Assembly: GCF_021545785.1 (NCBI RefSeq) | Contig: NZ_CP079801.1 | Coordinates: 2,724,001-2,788,000, forward strand | Direction of reading: 5' to 3' | DNA from: Halopseudomonas maritima | GTDB taxonomy: Bacteria; Pseudomonadota; Gammaproteobacteria; Pseudomonadales; Pseudomonadaceae | Length of the DNA stretch: 64,000 nt | Shown here: piece after piece, positions 52,155 through 60,956 of the stretch | How positions within the stretch are numbered: the stretch's first letter is position 1 | Layout of the letters: each line of letters starts with the position of its first letter | Notes under the pieces: generated by a model | Database searches by the model: none | What the model was told of the DNA's origin: nothing | The model's input: only the letters and a program-made list of their open reading frames with translations | Position numbers and translations under genes: made by a program

Positions 52155-52468
52155 GTCAGGCGCGCCTGCAGGTGGACGCTGATGGCGTAGTGCAGCTGCA
52201 CGGCGCGCTGGATTTTGACAGCGCGCCGGCGCTGCGTGAGCAGCTGCTCGATGCCGCTGCGCAGGGCCAGGGAGCACTGGTACTGGATTTTGCCCAGGTT
52301 ACCCAGGCCAACAGCGTCGCGCTGTCGCTGCTGTTGCGCGCCGCCGAACAGGCCAGCCGCAACGGGCGAGGGCTTCAGCTACGCGCGTTGCCAGCGGGTG
52401 TGCAGAGCATGGCGCGGGTCTGCGGTCTGGAGGACTGGCTGCAGCAACACACCCCGGCCTCAACCTAA
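52151..52468 (+). CDS. mlaB: STAS-domain protein MlaB
   Basis: 105 residues from a GTG overlapping the mlaC stop. A single STAS domain: LHGALDFDSAPALREQLLDA and LDFAQVTQANSVALSLLLRA, the latter around the conserved serine/threonine position. MlaB binds MlaF and is needed for complex assembly and activity. It is the last gene of the mla set; ibaG follows after 51 bp. Confidence 0.93.
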   Translation: MSQARLQVDADGVVQLHGALDFDSAPALREQLLDAAAQGQGALVLDFAQVTQANSVALSLLLRAAEQASRNGRGLQLRALPAGVQSMARVCGLEDWLQQHTPAST

Positions 52469-52519
52469 TCGAACAGGGCGCAGTGCAGTCGCGCTGCGCC
52501 GCAAGGAGTTACCAGTAAG

Positions 52520-52759
52520 ATGCAATCAACCGAAGTCAAAACGCTGATCGAAAGCAGCCTGGCCGATGCCCGGGTAGAAGTCGAAGGCGAGGGCTGCAAC
52601 TTCCAGCTCAACCTGATCAGCGATACGCTGGCGGCGCTCTCGCCGGTCAAGCGCCAGCAGCAGGTCTATGCACTGCTGAACCCCTATATTGCCGACGGTC
52701 GTATTCACGCCGTTACCATGAAGTTCTACACCCAAGAGGCCTGGGCGTCGCGCGCCTGA
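52520..52759 (+). CDS. ibaG: BolA-family protein IbaG
   Basis: 79 residues, BolA fold of the IbaG/YrbA branch (STEVKTLIESSLADARVEVE, KRQQQVYALLNPYIADGRIH, AVTMKFYTQEAWASRA). The histidine near the C-terminal part (RIHAVTMK) is the one that coordinates 2Fe-2S with monothiol glutaredoxin. Its position between mlaB and murA is conserved in Pseudomonas and E. coli. Confidence 0.93.
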   Translation: MQSTEVKTLIESSLADARVEVEGEGCNFQLNLISDTLAALSPVKRQQQVYALLNPYIADGRIHAVTMKFYTQEAWASRA

Positions 52760-52780
52760 GGCTTGGAGCAGCTACCGCAA

Positions 52781-54046
52781 ATGGACAAACTAGTCATCAC
52801 CGGCGGCAACCGCCTGGACGGGGAAATCTGGATTTCCGGCGCCAAGAACTCGGCCTTGCCGATCCTCGCTGCCACGCTGCTGGCGGATGAGCCGGTCACC
52901 ATCTCCAACCTGCCGCACTTGCATGACATCACCACCATGCTGGAGTTGTTCGGCCGCATGGGTGTGCAGCCGGTGGTAGATGAGCGCCTAGGGGTTGAGG
53001 TAGACCCGACCAGCATCAAAACACTGGTTGCCCCATACGAGCTGGTCAAGACTATGCGTGCGTCCATTTTGGTGCTCGGCCCGATGGTCGCCCACTTTGG
53101 TCAGGCCGAAGTAGCGCTGCCCGGCGGCTGTGCCATCGGCTCGCGCCCGGTTGACCTGCACATTCGTGGCCTGGAAGCCATGGGTGCCGAGATCACGGTA
53201 GATGGGGGCTATATCAAGGCCAAGGCGCCAGAGGGTGGCCTGCGCGGTGCGCACTTCCTGTTTGACGTTGTCAGCGTCACAGGTACCGAGAACATTCTGA
53301 TGGCGGCCACGCTGGCCAAGGGCAAGACGGTTATCGAGAACGCCGCGCGTGAGCCTGAGGTCGTTGACCTGGCCGAGTGCCTGATTGCCATGGGCGCGCA
53401 GATCAGTGGTCATGGCACCGACACTATCACCGTACACGGCGTGGAGCGCCTGCACGGTGCACGTTACTCGGTCATGCCCGACCGCATTGAAACCGGCACC
53501 TTCCTGGTTGCAGCCGCTGCTACCCGCGGCCGCGTCAAGCTCAAGGGCACTGACGCCGGCATTCTGGATTCAGTGCTGCTCAAGCTGGAAGAAGCGGGCG
53601 CCCATATTGATACCGGCAAAAACTGGATCGAGCTGGATATGAAGGGCAATCGCCCGCGCGCCGTCAACCTGAAAACCGCGCCTTATCCGGCCTTCCCGAC
53701 CGATATGCAGGCGCAGTTTGTCGCCATGAATACGGTGGCCGAAGGTACGGGCACCGTGATCGAGACCATCTTTGAAAACCGCTTCATGCACGTTCAGGAA
53801 ATGAACCGCATGGGTGCGCGCATTCTGGTGGAGGGCAACACCGCCATTATCACCGGTGTCGAGCAGCTCAAGGCTGCCCCGGTGATGGCTACCGACCTGC
53901 GCGCTTCGGCGAGCCTGGTGATCGCCGGCCTGGTGGCTGATGGCGACACCATGGTAGACCGCATCTACCACATCGACCGCGGTTACGAATGTATTGAAGA
54001 GAAGCTGCAGGCGCTTGGCGGTATCATTCGCCGCGTACCGGCCTAA
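52781..54046 (+). CDS. murA: UDP-N-acetylglucosamine 1-carboxyvinyltransferase
   Basis: 421 residues. Catalytic Cys117 is in ALPGGCAIGSRPVDLH, and Lys22/Asn23 in ISGAKNSALPILA, both intact, so the fosfomycin-sensitive Cys form is predicted. MurA starts peptidoglycan synthesis by adding enolpyruvate to UDP-GlcNAc. I use the ATG at 52781 (MDKLVITGGNRLDGEIWISG); the upstream TTG at 52763 would add six residues without family support. Confidence 0.97.
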   Translation: MDKLVITGGNRLDGEIWISGAKNSALPILAATLLADEPVTISNLPHLHDITTMLELFGRMGVQPVVDERLGVEVDPTSIKTLVAPYELVKTMRASILVLGPMVAHFGQAEVALPGGCAIGSRPVDLHIRGLEAMGAEITVDGGYIKAKAPEGGLRGAHFLFDVVSVTGTENILMAATLAKGKTVIENAAREPEVVDLAECLIAMGAQISGHGTDTITVHGVERLHGARYSVMPDRIETGTFLVAAAATRGRVKLKGTDAGILDSVLLKLEEAGAHIDTGKNWIELDMKGNRPRAVNLKTAPYPAFPTDMQAQFVAMNTVAEGTGTVIETIFENRFMHVQEMNRMGARILVEGNTAIITGVEQLKAAPVMATDLRASASLVIAGLVADGDTMVDRIYHIDRGYECIEEKLQALGGIIRRVPA

Positions 54047-54058
54047 CAGAGAGTATTC

Positions 54059-54700
54059 ATGAGCCAGACCCTGACCATTGCCCTGTCCAAGGGGCGCATC
54101 CTTGACGACACCCTGCCGCTGCTCAAAGAGGCGGGGATCGAGCCGACCGAGGATCTGGAAAAGAGCCGCAAGCTGATTTTTCCGACTACCGACCCGAACG
54201 TCCGTCTGCTGATTGTGCGTGCGACCGATGTGCCGACTTACGTCGAACATGGCGCCGCTGATCTGGGCGTGGCTGGTAAGGACGTGCTGATGGAATATGG
54301 CAGTCAGGGCCTCTACGAGCCGCTGGACCTGAAAATTGCCAACTGCAAGCTGATGACCGCAGGCCCGGTGGATGCACCGGAGCCGACCGGTCGCTTGAAG
54401 GTCGCCACCAAGTTCGTCAATGTTGCGCGCCGCTACTATGCCGAACAAGGCCGTCAGGTTGACGTGATCAAGCTGTACGGCTCCATGGAGCTGGCGCCGC
54501 TGGTAGGGTTGGCCGACAAGATCATCGACGTGGTCGACACCGGTAATACGCTCAAGGCCAACGGCCTGGAGCCGCAGGACCTGATCGCCATGATCAGTTC
54601 GCGCTTGATCGTCAACAAGGCTTCGATGAAGATGAAGCATGCGCGTATCAAGAGCCTGATTGATTTGCTGGCCGAGGCCGTTGAACGCCGCAGCGCCTGA
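54059..54700 (+). CDS. hisG: ATP phosphoribosyltransferase, short form
   Basis: 213 residues: the HisGs short form without the C-terminal regulatory domain. TIALSKGRILDDTLPLLKEA, ADLGVAGKDVLMEYGS and VVDTGNTLKANGLEP are family signatures. It catalyses the first step of histidine synthesis and needs HisZ as regulatory partner; no hisZ lies in this window. It is 12 bp from murA, so it may be co-transcribed. Confidence 0.96.
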   Translation: MSQTLTIALSKGRILDDTLPLLKEAGIEPTEDLEKSRKLIFPTTDPNVRLLIVRATDVPTYVEHGAADLGVAGKDVLMEYGSQGLYEPLDLKIANCKLMTAGPVDAPEPTGRLKVATKFVNVARRYYAEQGRQVDVIKLYGSMELAPLVGLADKIIDVVDTGNTLKANGLEPQDLIAMISSRLIVNKASMKMKHARIKSLIDLLAEAVERRSA

Positions 54701-54744
54701 GTCTCACCCTGAACCCGTTTCCCTGTTTTCGTGAAGGTATCCTT

Positions 54745-56055
54745 ATGAGTACGCCGTTGAAAATCGCCCGTCTGAACGCCAATCAGAGCGATTTTGCCGC
54801 GCATCTGGACACCTTGCTGGCCTGGGAAGGGGTGTCGGACAAGGCGGTCAATGACCGCGTTGAGGAAATTATTGCTGCTGTTCGCTCCAATGGCGACGCA
54901 GCGCTGGTCGAGTACACCGAGCGTTTTGACGGCCTGTCTGTAGACAGTATGGCGGACCTGATTCTTGATCGTGCGCGCCTGGAGTTGGCACTTGAGCGCA
55001 TCACGCCTGAGCAGCGCGAGGCATTGTCCGTTGCCGCCGAGCGCGTGCGCAGCTACCACGAGCACCAGCGTCAGGATTCCTGGCGCTACACCGAGGCTGA
55101 TGGCACCGTGCTGGGCCAGCAGATCACGCCGCTGGATCGCGTCGGATTGTATGTGCCGGGCGGCAAGGCCTCTTACCCGTCCTCGGTGTTGATGAATGCC
55201 ATTCCCGCCAAGGTCGCCGGCGTGCCGGAAGTGGTCATGGTGGTGCCGACCCCGCGTGGCGAGATCAACGAGCTGGTGCTGGCGGCGGCCTGTCTGGCCG
55301 GAGTCGACCACGTATTTACCATCGGCGGCGCGCAGGCCGTGGCGGCACTGGCTTACGGCACGGAAAGCGTACCGCAGGTCGACAAGATTGTCGGGCCGGG
55401 CAACATCTACGTGGCCACTGCCAAGCGCGCCGTGTTCGGTCAGGTAGGTATCGACATGATTGCCGGCCCCTCCGAGATTCTGGTGGTCTGTGATGGCCAG
55501 ACCGATCCGGACTGGATTGCCATGGACCTGTTCTCCCAGGCCGAGCACGACGAAGACGCCCAATCCATTCTGCTCTCGCCGGACGCCGATTTTCTCGACG
55601 CCGTGGAGGCCAGCCTCAATCGCCTGATCGGCGACCTGGAGCGTGATGCCATCGTCCGCGTGTCGCTGGAAAATCGCGGCGCGCTGATCAAGGTGGACGA
55701 CCTGGCTCAGGCTTGCGAGCTGACCAATCGCATCGCGCCAGAGCACCTGGAACTGTCCGTTGCTGACCCCGAGGCGCTGCTGCCGCAGGTGCGTCATGCC
55801 GGCGCCATCTTTATGGGCCGCTATACCCCGGAAGCACTGGGTGATTACTGCGCCGGCCCCAACCACGTACTGCCGACCTCCGGCACCGCGCGTTTTTCTT
55901 CGCCGCTGGGCGTCTATGACTTCCAGAAGCGCTCGTCGATCATCTTCTGCTCCCCCGAAGGTGCCTCCGAGCTTGGCAAGACCGCCTCAGTACTCGCCCG
56001 TGGCGAAAGCCTGACCGCCCACGCGCGCAGCGCGGAATACAGAATCAAACCCTAA
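54745..56055 (+). CDS. hisD: Histidinol dehydrogenase
   Basis: 436 residues. VGLYVPGGKASYPSSVLMNA, FTIGGAQAVAALAYGTESVP, KIVGPGNIYVATAKRAVFGQ and DLFSQAEHDEDAQSILLSPD (zinc and catalytic Glu/His region) are all present. It carries out the last two oxidations to L-histidine. It starts 44 bp after hisG; heptamer element D lies between it and hisC. Confidence 0.97.
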   Translation: MSTPLKIARLNANQSDFAAHLDTLLAWEGVSDKAVNDRVEEIIAAVRSNGDAALVEYTERFDGLSVDSMADLILDRARLELALERITPEQREALSVAAERVRSYHEHQRQDSWRYTEADGTVLGQQITPLDRVGLYVPGGKASYPSSVLMNAIPAKVAGVPEVVMVVPTPRGEINELVLAAACLAGVDHVFTIGGAQAVAALAYGTESVPQVDKIVGPGNIYVATAKRAVFGQVGIDMIAGPSEILVVCDGQTDPDWIAMDLFSQAEHDEDAQSILLSPDADFLDAVEASLNRLIGDLERDAIVRVSLENRGALIKVDDLAQACELTNRIAPEHLELSVADPEALLPQVRHAGAIFMGRYTPEALGDYCAGPNHVLPTSGTARFSSPLGVYDFQKRSSIIFCSPEGASELGKTASVLARGESLTAHARSAEYRIKP

Positions 56056-56058
56056 CAG

Positions 56059-56139
56059 CCGCTGTAGGCTGTAGGCTGAAGGCTGGAAGGGCTACTCCAG
56101 AGCCAAGTCCTCCAGCCTCTAGCCTTGAGCCTCAAGCGG
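56059..56139. repeat. Heptamer hairpin element, copy D (hisD-hisC gap)
   Basis: Short version: left arm CCGCT then GGCTnnA heptamers (56059-56090), right arm heptamers in the opposite sense ending AGCGG (56108-56139). Between the arms are only 17 nt, so it would form a near-continuous hairpin of about 32 bp with mismatches mainly at heptamer positions 5 and 6. It lacks the 17-nt core. It starts 4 bp after the hisD stop. Confidence 0.8.
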
Positions 56140-56155
56140 ATTTCTGGAGTGTCCC

Positions 56156-57211
56156 GTGAGCCGTTTCTGGAGTCCCTTTGTCAACGACCTGGTGCCCTAT
56201 GTGCCGGGTGAGCAGCCCAAGGTCGAGAACCTGGTCAAGCTCAACACCAATGAGAATCCCTATGGGCCGTCGCCGCGGGTGGTGGATGCCATTCAGACGG
56301 AACTCAATGACAGCCTGCGCCTGTACCCGGCGCCCAACGCCGATGCCCTGAAAGACGAGATTGCCCGCTACTACGGTGTGGACACCGCACAGGTGTTCGT
56401 TGGCAACGGCTCGGATGAGGTGCTGGCGCACATCTTTCACGGGTTGTTCCAGCATGGTCGCCCGGTGCTGTATCCGGATATTACCTACAGCTTCTACCCG
56501 GTCTATTGCGGCCTGTATGGCATCGAGCCTGCGCCGCAGCCGCTGCGCGAGGATTTCAGCATTGACCCGGCGGATTACCGCAAGGCCAATGGCGGCATCA
56601 TTTTCCCCAACCCAAATGCACCGACCGGCGTGGCGCTGGCACTGGAGCAGATTGAGCAGATTCTCGACGCCAATCCGGATTCGGTGGTGGTGGTGGATGA
56701 GGCCTACGTCGATTTTGGCGCTGAAACGGCAATCACTTTGGTGGACCGTTATCCCAACCTGCTGGTCACCCAGACCCTGTCCAAGTCTCGCTCGCTGGCG
56801 GGCCTGCGGGTGGGGCTGGCGGTTGGGCATGCAGATCTGATTGAGGCGCTGGAGCGTATCAAGAACAGCTTCAATTCATACCCGCTGGATCGCCTGGCGA
56901 TTGTCGGCGCGGTTGCCGCGTTTCAGGATCAGAGCTGGTTCAACCAGACCCGCCAGGCAGTGATTCGCAGCCGCGACAGTCTCACGGCAGCCTTGCTTGA
57001 GCGCGGTTTTGAAGTGCTGCCGTCGCAGGCCAATTTCGTATTTGCGCGGCACCGCCAGCGTGATGCTGCGGAGCTGGCGCAGGGGCTAAGGGAGCGGCGC
57101 GTTATTGTGCGGCACTTCCGTCTGCCGCGCATCGAGCAGTTTCTGCGCATCACCATCGGCACCGAAGCGCAGAACAAGGCACTGCTGGCGGCGCTGGACG
57201 AGGTGCTTTAA
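56156..57211 (+). CDS. hisC: Histidinol-phosphate aminotransferase
   Basis: 351 residues from a GTG at 56156 after TGGAG. PLP lysine Lys210 in TQTLSKSRSLAGLRVG; LNTNENPYGPSPRVVDAIQ and YPNPNAPTG-type IFPNPNAPTGVAL are family motifs. It transaminates imidazole-acetol phosphate. It is the last his gene here and is convergent with algW, with 10 bp between. Confidence 0.96.
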   Translation: MSRFWSPFVNDLVPYVPGEQPKVENLVKLNTNENPYGPSPRVVDAIQTELNDSLRLYPAPNADALKDEIARYYGVDTAQVFVGNGSDEVLAHIFHGLFQHGRPVLYPDITYSFYPVYCGLYGIEPAPQPLREDFSIDPADYRKANGGIIFPNPNAPTGVALALEQIEQILDANPDSVVVVDEAYVDFGAETAITLVDRYPNLLVTQTLSKSRSLAGLRVGLAVGHADLIEALERIKNSFNSYPLDRLAIVGAVAAFQDQSWFNQTRQAVIRSRDSLTAALLERGFEVLPSQANFVFARHRQRDAAELAQGLRERRVIVRHFRLPRIEQFLRITIGTEAQNKALLAALDEVL

Positions 57212-57221
57212 GCGCGAAGCG

Positions 57222-58328
57222 TCAGTTCTGGAAGGAGGGGCGCACGGCCACCTCGGCACGCAGGTTGACTGGCTGGCCGCTGCGCAGTACCTCCAGCTCA
57301 ATGCTGTCACCCGGCTTGGCGCGCGCCACCTGATTCATGGCTTGTCGGCCGCTGGTGGTCGGCTGGTCATTGATGCGCAGGATCACATCGCCTGGCAGCA
57401 GGCCGGCGTTCCACGCCGGGCCGTTGCGGTACAGGCTGGTCACCACAATGCCCTGACTGACTTCCAGCCCGAAGGACTCGGCCAACTCTGGCGTCATCGG
57501 CTGTACCGCCACGCCGAGCCAGCCGCGAATCACGTGGCCGTGCTGAATGATCGCCTGCATCACCTCAACGGCCAGCTGTACGGGAATGGCGAAGCCGATA
57601 CCTTGCGCTGCGCCAGCCTGGGAAAAGATGGCGGTGTTGATGCCGATCAGGTTGCCCTCGGCGTCAATCAGCGCGCCGCCGGAGTTGCCCTGGTTAATGG
57701 CCGCATCGGTCTGAATAAAGTCTTCATAGGTATTGAGCCCCAGCTGGTTGCGGCCGGTGGCGCTGATAATGCCCATGGTAACGGTCTGCCCCAGCCCGAA
57801 GGGGTTGCCGATCGCCATGACCACGTCGCCAATGCGCTGCTGTTCGCGTGACTCAATGGTGATAGAGGGCAGGTTGGGCAGGTCGATCTTGAGCACCGCC
57901 AGATCCGTTTCCGGATCTGCGCCAATCACGGTGGCCAGAGCCTCGCGGCCATCTTTCAGGGCGACCTGAATTTCATCGGCGCCGGCAATCACGTGGTTGT
58001 TGGTCAGCAGATAACCCTCGGGGTTGAGGATGACTGCCGAACCCAGGCTGGACTGCGTTGGGTTAGGGCTGCTCAGGCTGTCGGAGTAGTCGCGCATGGC
58101 GCCATCGGCGGCCTTGCTGGTGTAGATGTTGGCAACGGCAGGGGCGGCCCGCTCAACCCCGCGGCTGTAAGACACCAAACCCATACCTGAGCGCGGCTCG
58201 GAAACCTCGCGCAGGACAATGTCATGCGCCGGCAGGCCAAGCCACTCGGGGAACTGCTGGATGATCAGCAGTGCCAGCAGCACGCCGCAGACCACAGGCC
58301 AACCCATAGTGCGTAACAGTTCTTTCAT
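57222..58328 (-). CDS. algW: DegS-type periplasmic serine protease AlgW
   Basis: 368 residues: an N-terminal anchor (about 8-25), a trypsin-like domain and one PDZ domain. Triad: His112 in LTNNHVIAGAD, Asp142 in DPETDLAVLKID, Ser217 in QGNSGGALID. The PDZ domain covers about 270-360 (HVIRGWLGVAVQPM, NAGLLPGDVILRINDQPTTS). In P. aeruginosa AlgW senses misfolded outer-membrane proteins and cleaves MucA to free AlgU. Start ATG at 58328; longer frame to 58439 is unsupported. Confidence 0.94.
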   Translation of the reverse strand: MKELLRTMGWPVVCGVLLALLIIQQFPEWLGLPAHDIVLREVSEPRSGMGLVSYSRGVERAAPAVANIYTSKAADGAMRDYSDSLSSPNPTQSSLGSAVILNPEGYLLTNNHVIAGADEIQVALKDGREALATVIGADPETDLAVLKIDLPNLPSITIESREQQRIGDVVMAIGNPFGLGQTVTMGIISATGRNQLGLNTYEDFIQTDAAINQGNSGGALIDAEGNLIGINTAIFSQAGAAQGIGFAIPVQLAVEVMQAIIQHGHVIRGWLGVAVQPMTPELAESFGLEVSQGIVVTSLYRNGPAWNAGLLPGDVILRINDQPTTSGRQAMNQVARAKPGDSIELEVLRSGQPVNLRAEVAVRPSFQN

Positions 58329-58509
58329 CAAAACCCTGCTCGTCGTTGGTGCTGACCGCTGGCGGTCGAATCCTGCGGCATTATACGGACTCGGGACAGA
58401 TAATGCAGGGCTGAGGTGCGCACTGGGGTGGTCGATCACCCCCGCCTTGTAACCGCTCGTCGGACACCGGACAATGACCCGCCCATCATCAACCTAACTG
58501 GAGGCCCCC

Positions 58510-59268
58510 ATGGTCGAACGCGACACACTGCTGCGCTACTGCAATGAGCTGCTCGACAGTAACAGCTTTCAGGACTATTGCCCCAACGGGCTGCAGGTTG
58601 AAGGCAATCGCGAGATACGCCGTATCGTCAGCGGTGTGACTGCCAGTCAGGCCCTGGTGGACGCGGCGGTCGCAGCCCAGGCAGACCTGCTGCTGGTGCA
58701 CCACGGGTACTTCTGGCGCGGCGAGGCGGCAGCGGTGGTGGGTATCAAGCAGCGCCGCTTGAAGGCCCTGCTGCAGCACGATATCAACCTCATGGCCTAC
58801 CACCTGCCGCTGGATGTACATGCCGAACTGGGCAACAACGCGCAGCTGGCACGACTGATGGGCTGGCAGATTACCGGCGGCCTTGAACCGAGTAATCCGC
58901 GTTCGGTCGGGCTTACTGGCGAGCTGCCCACGCCCTGCAGCGGCGAAGCCTTGGCCGCGCAGCTGGCCGAGCGGCTGCAGCGTGAACCGCTGTTTATTGC
59001 CGGCCACGACCGCCCGGTCAAGCGCATCGCCTGGTGCACCGGCGGCGCCCAAGGCTACATCGACAAAGCTATTGCGCTGGGTGTCGATGCCTTTATTACC
59101 GGCGAAGTGTCCGAGCCCACCGTGCACGCCGCCCGCGAAAACGGCATCCACTTCTACGCCGCCGGCCACCACGCCACCGAACGTTACGGCGCCAAAGCGT
59201 TGGGCGAACATTTGGCGGTTACGTTTGGGCTGGAGCATCGGTTTATCGATATTGATAATCCGGTCTAG
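58510..59268 (+). CDS. Nif3-like dinuclear metal protein (DUF34)
   Basis: 252 residues. The metal-binding motif LLLVHHGYFWRGE and NIMAYHLPLDVH-type NLMAYHLPLDVHAELGNN match the Nif3/YbgI family, as do the C-terminal AFITGEVSEPTVHAARENGI and YAAGHHATERYG. It is a hexameric toroid with a two-metal site; it has been linked to GTP cyclohydrolase-like or DNA-related functions, none firm. Divergent from algW, as in P. aeruginosa. Confidence 0.93.
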   Translation: MVERDTLLRYCNELLDSNSFQDYCPNGLQVEGNREIRRIVSGVTASQALVDAAVAAQADLLLVHHGYFWRGEAAAVVGIKQRRLKALLQHDINLMAYHLPLDVHAELGNNAQLARLMGWQITGGLEPSNPRSVGLTGELPTPCSGEALAAQLAERLQREPLFIAGHDRPVKRIAWCTGGAQGYIDKAIALGVDAFITGEVSEPTVHAARENGIHFYAAGHHATERYGAKALGEHLAVTFGLEHRFIDIDNPV

Positions 59269-59290
59269 CAGCGCGTAGCGCTGAGCCGCA

Positions 59291-59482
59291 GGAAAAGCCG
59301 CTGAAGGCTGAAGGCTGGAGGCTTGAAGCGGTCCGAGCTGTTGTGACTATCAGCTTTTATTTTCTGCAAATTCTGTTTGCCAAGCTTTATCTCGGATCTA
59401 TCTTGTCCAGCCTCCAGCCTCCAGCCTCCAGCCTCCAGCCTCCAGCCTCCAGCCTCCAGCCTCCAGCCTCCAGCCTCCAGCC
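59291..59482. repeat. Heptamer hairpin element, copy E (longest array)
   Basis: Left arm starts GGAAAAGCCGCTGAAGG and ends with the core GCTTGAAGCGGTCCGAG (59321-59337). The middle (AT-rich, 59338-59390) leads to CTCGGATC, complementary to the core. Right arm: eleven perfect TCCAGCC units (59406-59482). A 6-bp hairpin CAGCGC / GCGCTG precedes it at 59269. With the cysD promoter it fills the 339-bp gap 59269-59607. Confidence 0.88.
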
Positions 59483-59524
59483 AGTTTTTCATATGCATAT
59501 AGCCGATGGTTCTTGATCGGCTGC

Positions 59525-59553
59525 TTATTATAAAAAATCGCCTTTGATACAAT
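59525..59553 (+). promoter_or_regulatory. Putative extended -10 promoter of cysD
   Basis: TGATACAAT gives an extended -10 (TACAAT at 59548-59553); the -35 position, TTATTA at 59525-59530 with 17-bp spacing, is poor. A weak -35 suits activator control such as CysB, but no CysB site can be defined by eye. Confidence 0.45.
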
Positions 59554-59607
59554 GCGCGGCAGTCGAATTGGGCCGCAGGGCCGTTACCCATTCAACGCGA
59601 GTACACC

Positions 59608-60510
59608 ATGCTGGAAAAACTGACTCACCTGAAACAACTGGAAGCCGAGAGCATTCACATCATTCGTGAAGTCGCGGCCGAGTTCCAGAACCCGGTCATG
59701 CTTTATTCGATCGGTAAAGACTCCGCAGTCATGCTGCACCTGGCGCGCAAGGCCTTTTACCCGGGTCGTTTGCCGTTCCCGGTACTGCACGTGGACACCG
59801 GCTGGAAGTTTCAGGCGATGTACGAGTTCCGCGAAAAGATGGTCAAGGAGATGGACCTTGACCTGCTGGTGCACAAGAACCCGGAAGGCGTGGCACAGGG
59901 TATCAACCCTTTCACCCACGGCAGCGCGGTGCACACCGACGTGATGAAAACCCAGGGCTTGAAGCAAGCGCTGGACAAGTATGGTTTTGATGCTGCCTTT
60001 GGCGGTGCCCGCCGTGATGAAGAGAAGTCCCGCGCCAAGGAGCGTGTCTACTCCTTCCGTGACAAGCACCACCGCTGGGACCCGAAAAACCAGCGCCCTG
60101 AGCTGTGGAACATCTACAACGGCAAGGTGCACAAGGGCGAGAGCATCAGGGTATTCCCGCTGTCCAACTGGACCGAGCTGGATATCTGGCAATACATCTA
60201 TCTGGAAAGCATCCCGATTGTGCCGCTGTACTTCGCAGCCGAGCGCCCGGTGGTCGAGTACAACGGCTCGCAGATCATGGTCGACGACGACCGCATGCCG
60301 CTGGACGGCAAGACGCCGGAAATGAAGATGGTGCGCTTCCGCACCCTGGGCTGCTACCCGCTGACCGGCGCCGTCGAATCCAGCGCCGCCACCCTGCCGG
60401 AAATCATCCAGGAAATGCTGCTCACCCGCACCTCCGAGCGCCAGGGCCGCGTCATCGACCACGACTCGGCCGGGTCCATGGAGGAGAAGAAGAGGCAGGG
60501 CTATTTCTAG
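59608..60510 (+). CDS. cysD: Sulfate adenylyltransferase subunit 2
   Basis: 300 residues, PP-loop ATP pyrophosphatase. PP-loop motif PVMLYSIGKDSAVMLHLARK, then HVDTGWKFQAMYEFRE, DAAFGGARRDEEKSRAKERV and the C-terminal RQGRVIDHDSAGSMEEKKRQ. It makes APS from sulfate and ATP, driven by GTP hydrolysis in CysN. Normally almost directly followed by cysN; here 467 bp with an element and an extra gene intervene. Confidence 0.97.
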   Translation: MLEKLTHLKQLEAESIHIIREVAAEFQNPVMLYSIGKDSAVMLHLARKAFYPGRLPFPVLHVDTGWKFQAMYEFREKMVKEMDLDLLVHKNPEGVAQGINPFTHGSAVHTDVMKTQGLKQALDKYGFDAAFGGARRDEEKSRAKERVYSFRDKHHRWDPKNQRPELWNIYNGKVHKGESIRVFPLSNWTELDIWQYIYLESIPIVPLYFAAERPVVEYNGSQIMVDDDRMPLDGKTPEMKMVRFRTLGCYPLTGAVESSAATLPEIIQEMLLTRTSERQGRVIDHDSAGSMEEKKRQGYF

Positions 60511-60515
60511 GAAAA

Positions 60516-60956
60516 GCCGCTGAAGGCTGGAGGCTGGAGGCTAGAAGAAATGGATTTCGAGAAGCTGGAAGTTTGGCGCTTGTCGGCAAGGTTGTCGGTA
60601 GACGTTTACAAGTACTTTTCAGATTGCCGCGATTACGGTTTCAAGGATCAGATCACAAGGTCATCGTTGTCCGTTCCAAGCAACATTGCAGAAGGCATGA
60701 GCAGAGGCGGCGACCGGGAAAAGTACCATTTTCTGAATGTGGCTAAAGGGTCATGTTCAGAACTTAGAACACAAATTTACATTGGCAGAGAGGTGGGGCT
60801 GATACCTCGGGCTTTGAGTCAAGACTGGGTTGGTCGTTGCAAGCGTATTTCGTCCATGCTGACGGGCTTACAGAGACAGATCGGTCGTACAACAGAGTAG
60901 CGTTGAACGCGGATGCTGGACTTCCAGCTTCTAGCCTTCAGCCTTCAGCCTTCCGC
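60516..60956. mobile_element. Heptamer hairpin element F carrying a four-helix-bundle gene, inserted in the cysD-cysNC operon
   Basis: Left arm 60516-60547 (CTGAAGG, CTGGAGG, CTGGAGG, CTAGAAG heptamers) and right arm 60921-60956 (CTTCCAG, CTTCTAG, CCTTCAG twice, CCTTCCG) pair over about 30 bp, allowing G-U pairs. The first bases, GGAAAAGCCGCTGAAGGCTG, are the same as in copy E. The loop is occupied by one complete gene. The whole cysD-cysNC gap is this element plus the cysN ribosome site. Confidence 0.8.
60550..60900 (+). CDS. Four-helix bundle protein (S23/Avd-like, TIGR02436 type)
   Basis: 116 residues, mostly helical. The start MDFEKLEVWRLSARLSVDVY, the hallmark SVPSNIAEG (41-49) and FLNVAKGSCSELRTQIYIGR place it in the family first seen in 23S rRNA intervening sequences and related to Avd of diversity-generating retroelements. 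These form ring-shaped pentamers that may bind nucleic acid; they are not ribosomal proteins. The GGAGG of the left-arm heptamer (60536-60540), nine bases before the ATG, serves as its ribosome site. Its base composition is visibly more AT-rich than the cys genes on each side, a sign of transfer. Confidence 0.92.
   Translation: MDFEKLEVWRLSARLSVDVYKYFSDCRDYGFKDQITRSSLSVPSNIAEGMSRGGDREKYHFLNVAKGSCSELRTQIYIGREVGLIPRALSQDWVGRCKRISSMLTGLQRQIGRTTE

Noticed and set aside
59265..59591. Minus-strand frame encoding repeats of the type WRLEAGG
   Set aside because: The peptide repeat is only the translation of the TCCAGCC array (three 7-bp units = 21 bp = seven codons); unit number in the other copies does not keep any frame.
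60550..60900. Calling the four-helix-bundle gene a ribosomal protein S23
   Set aside because: The S23 name comes from ORFs in 23S rRNA intervening sequences; the family is not part of the ribosome.
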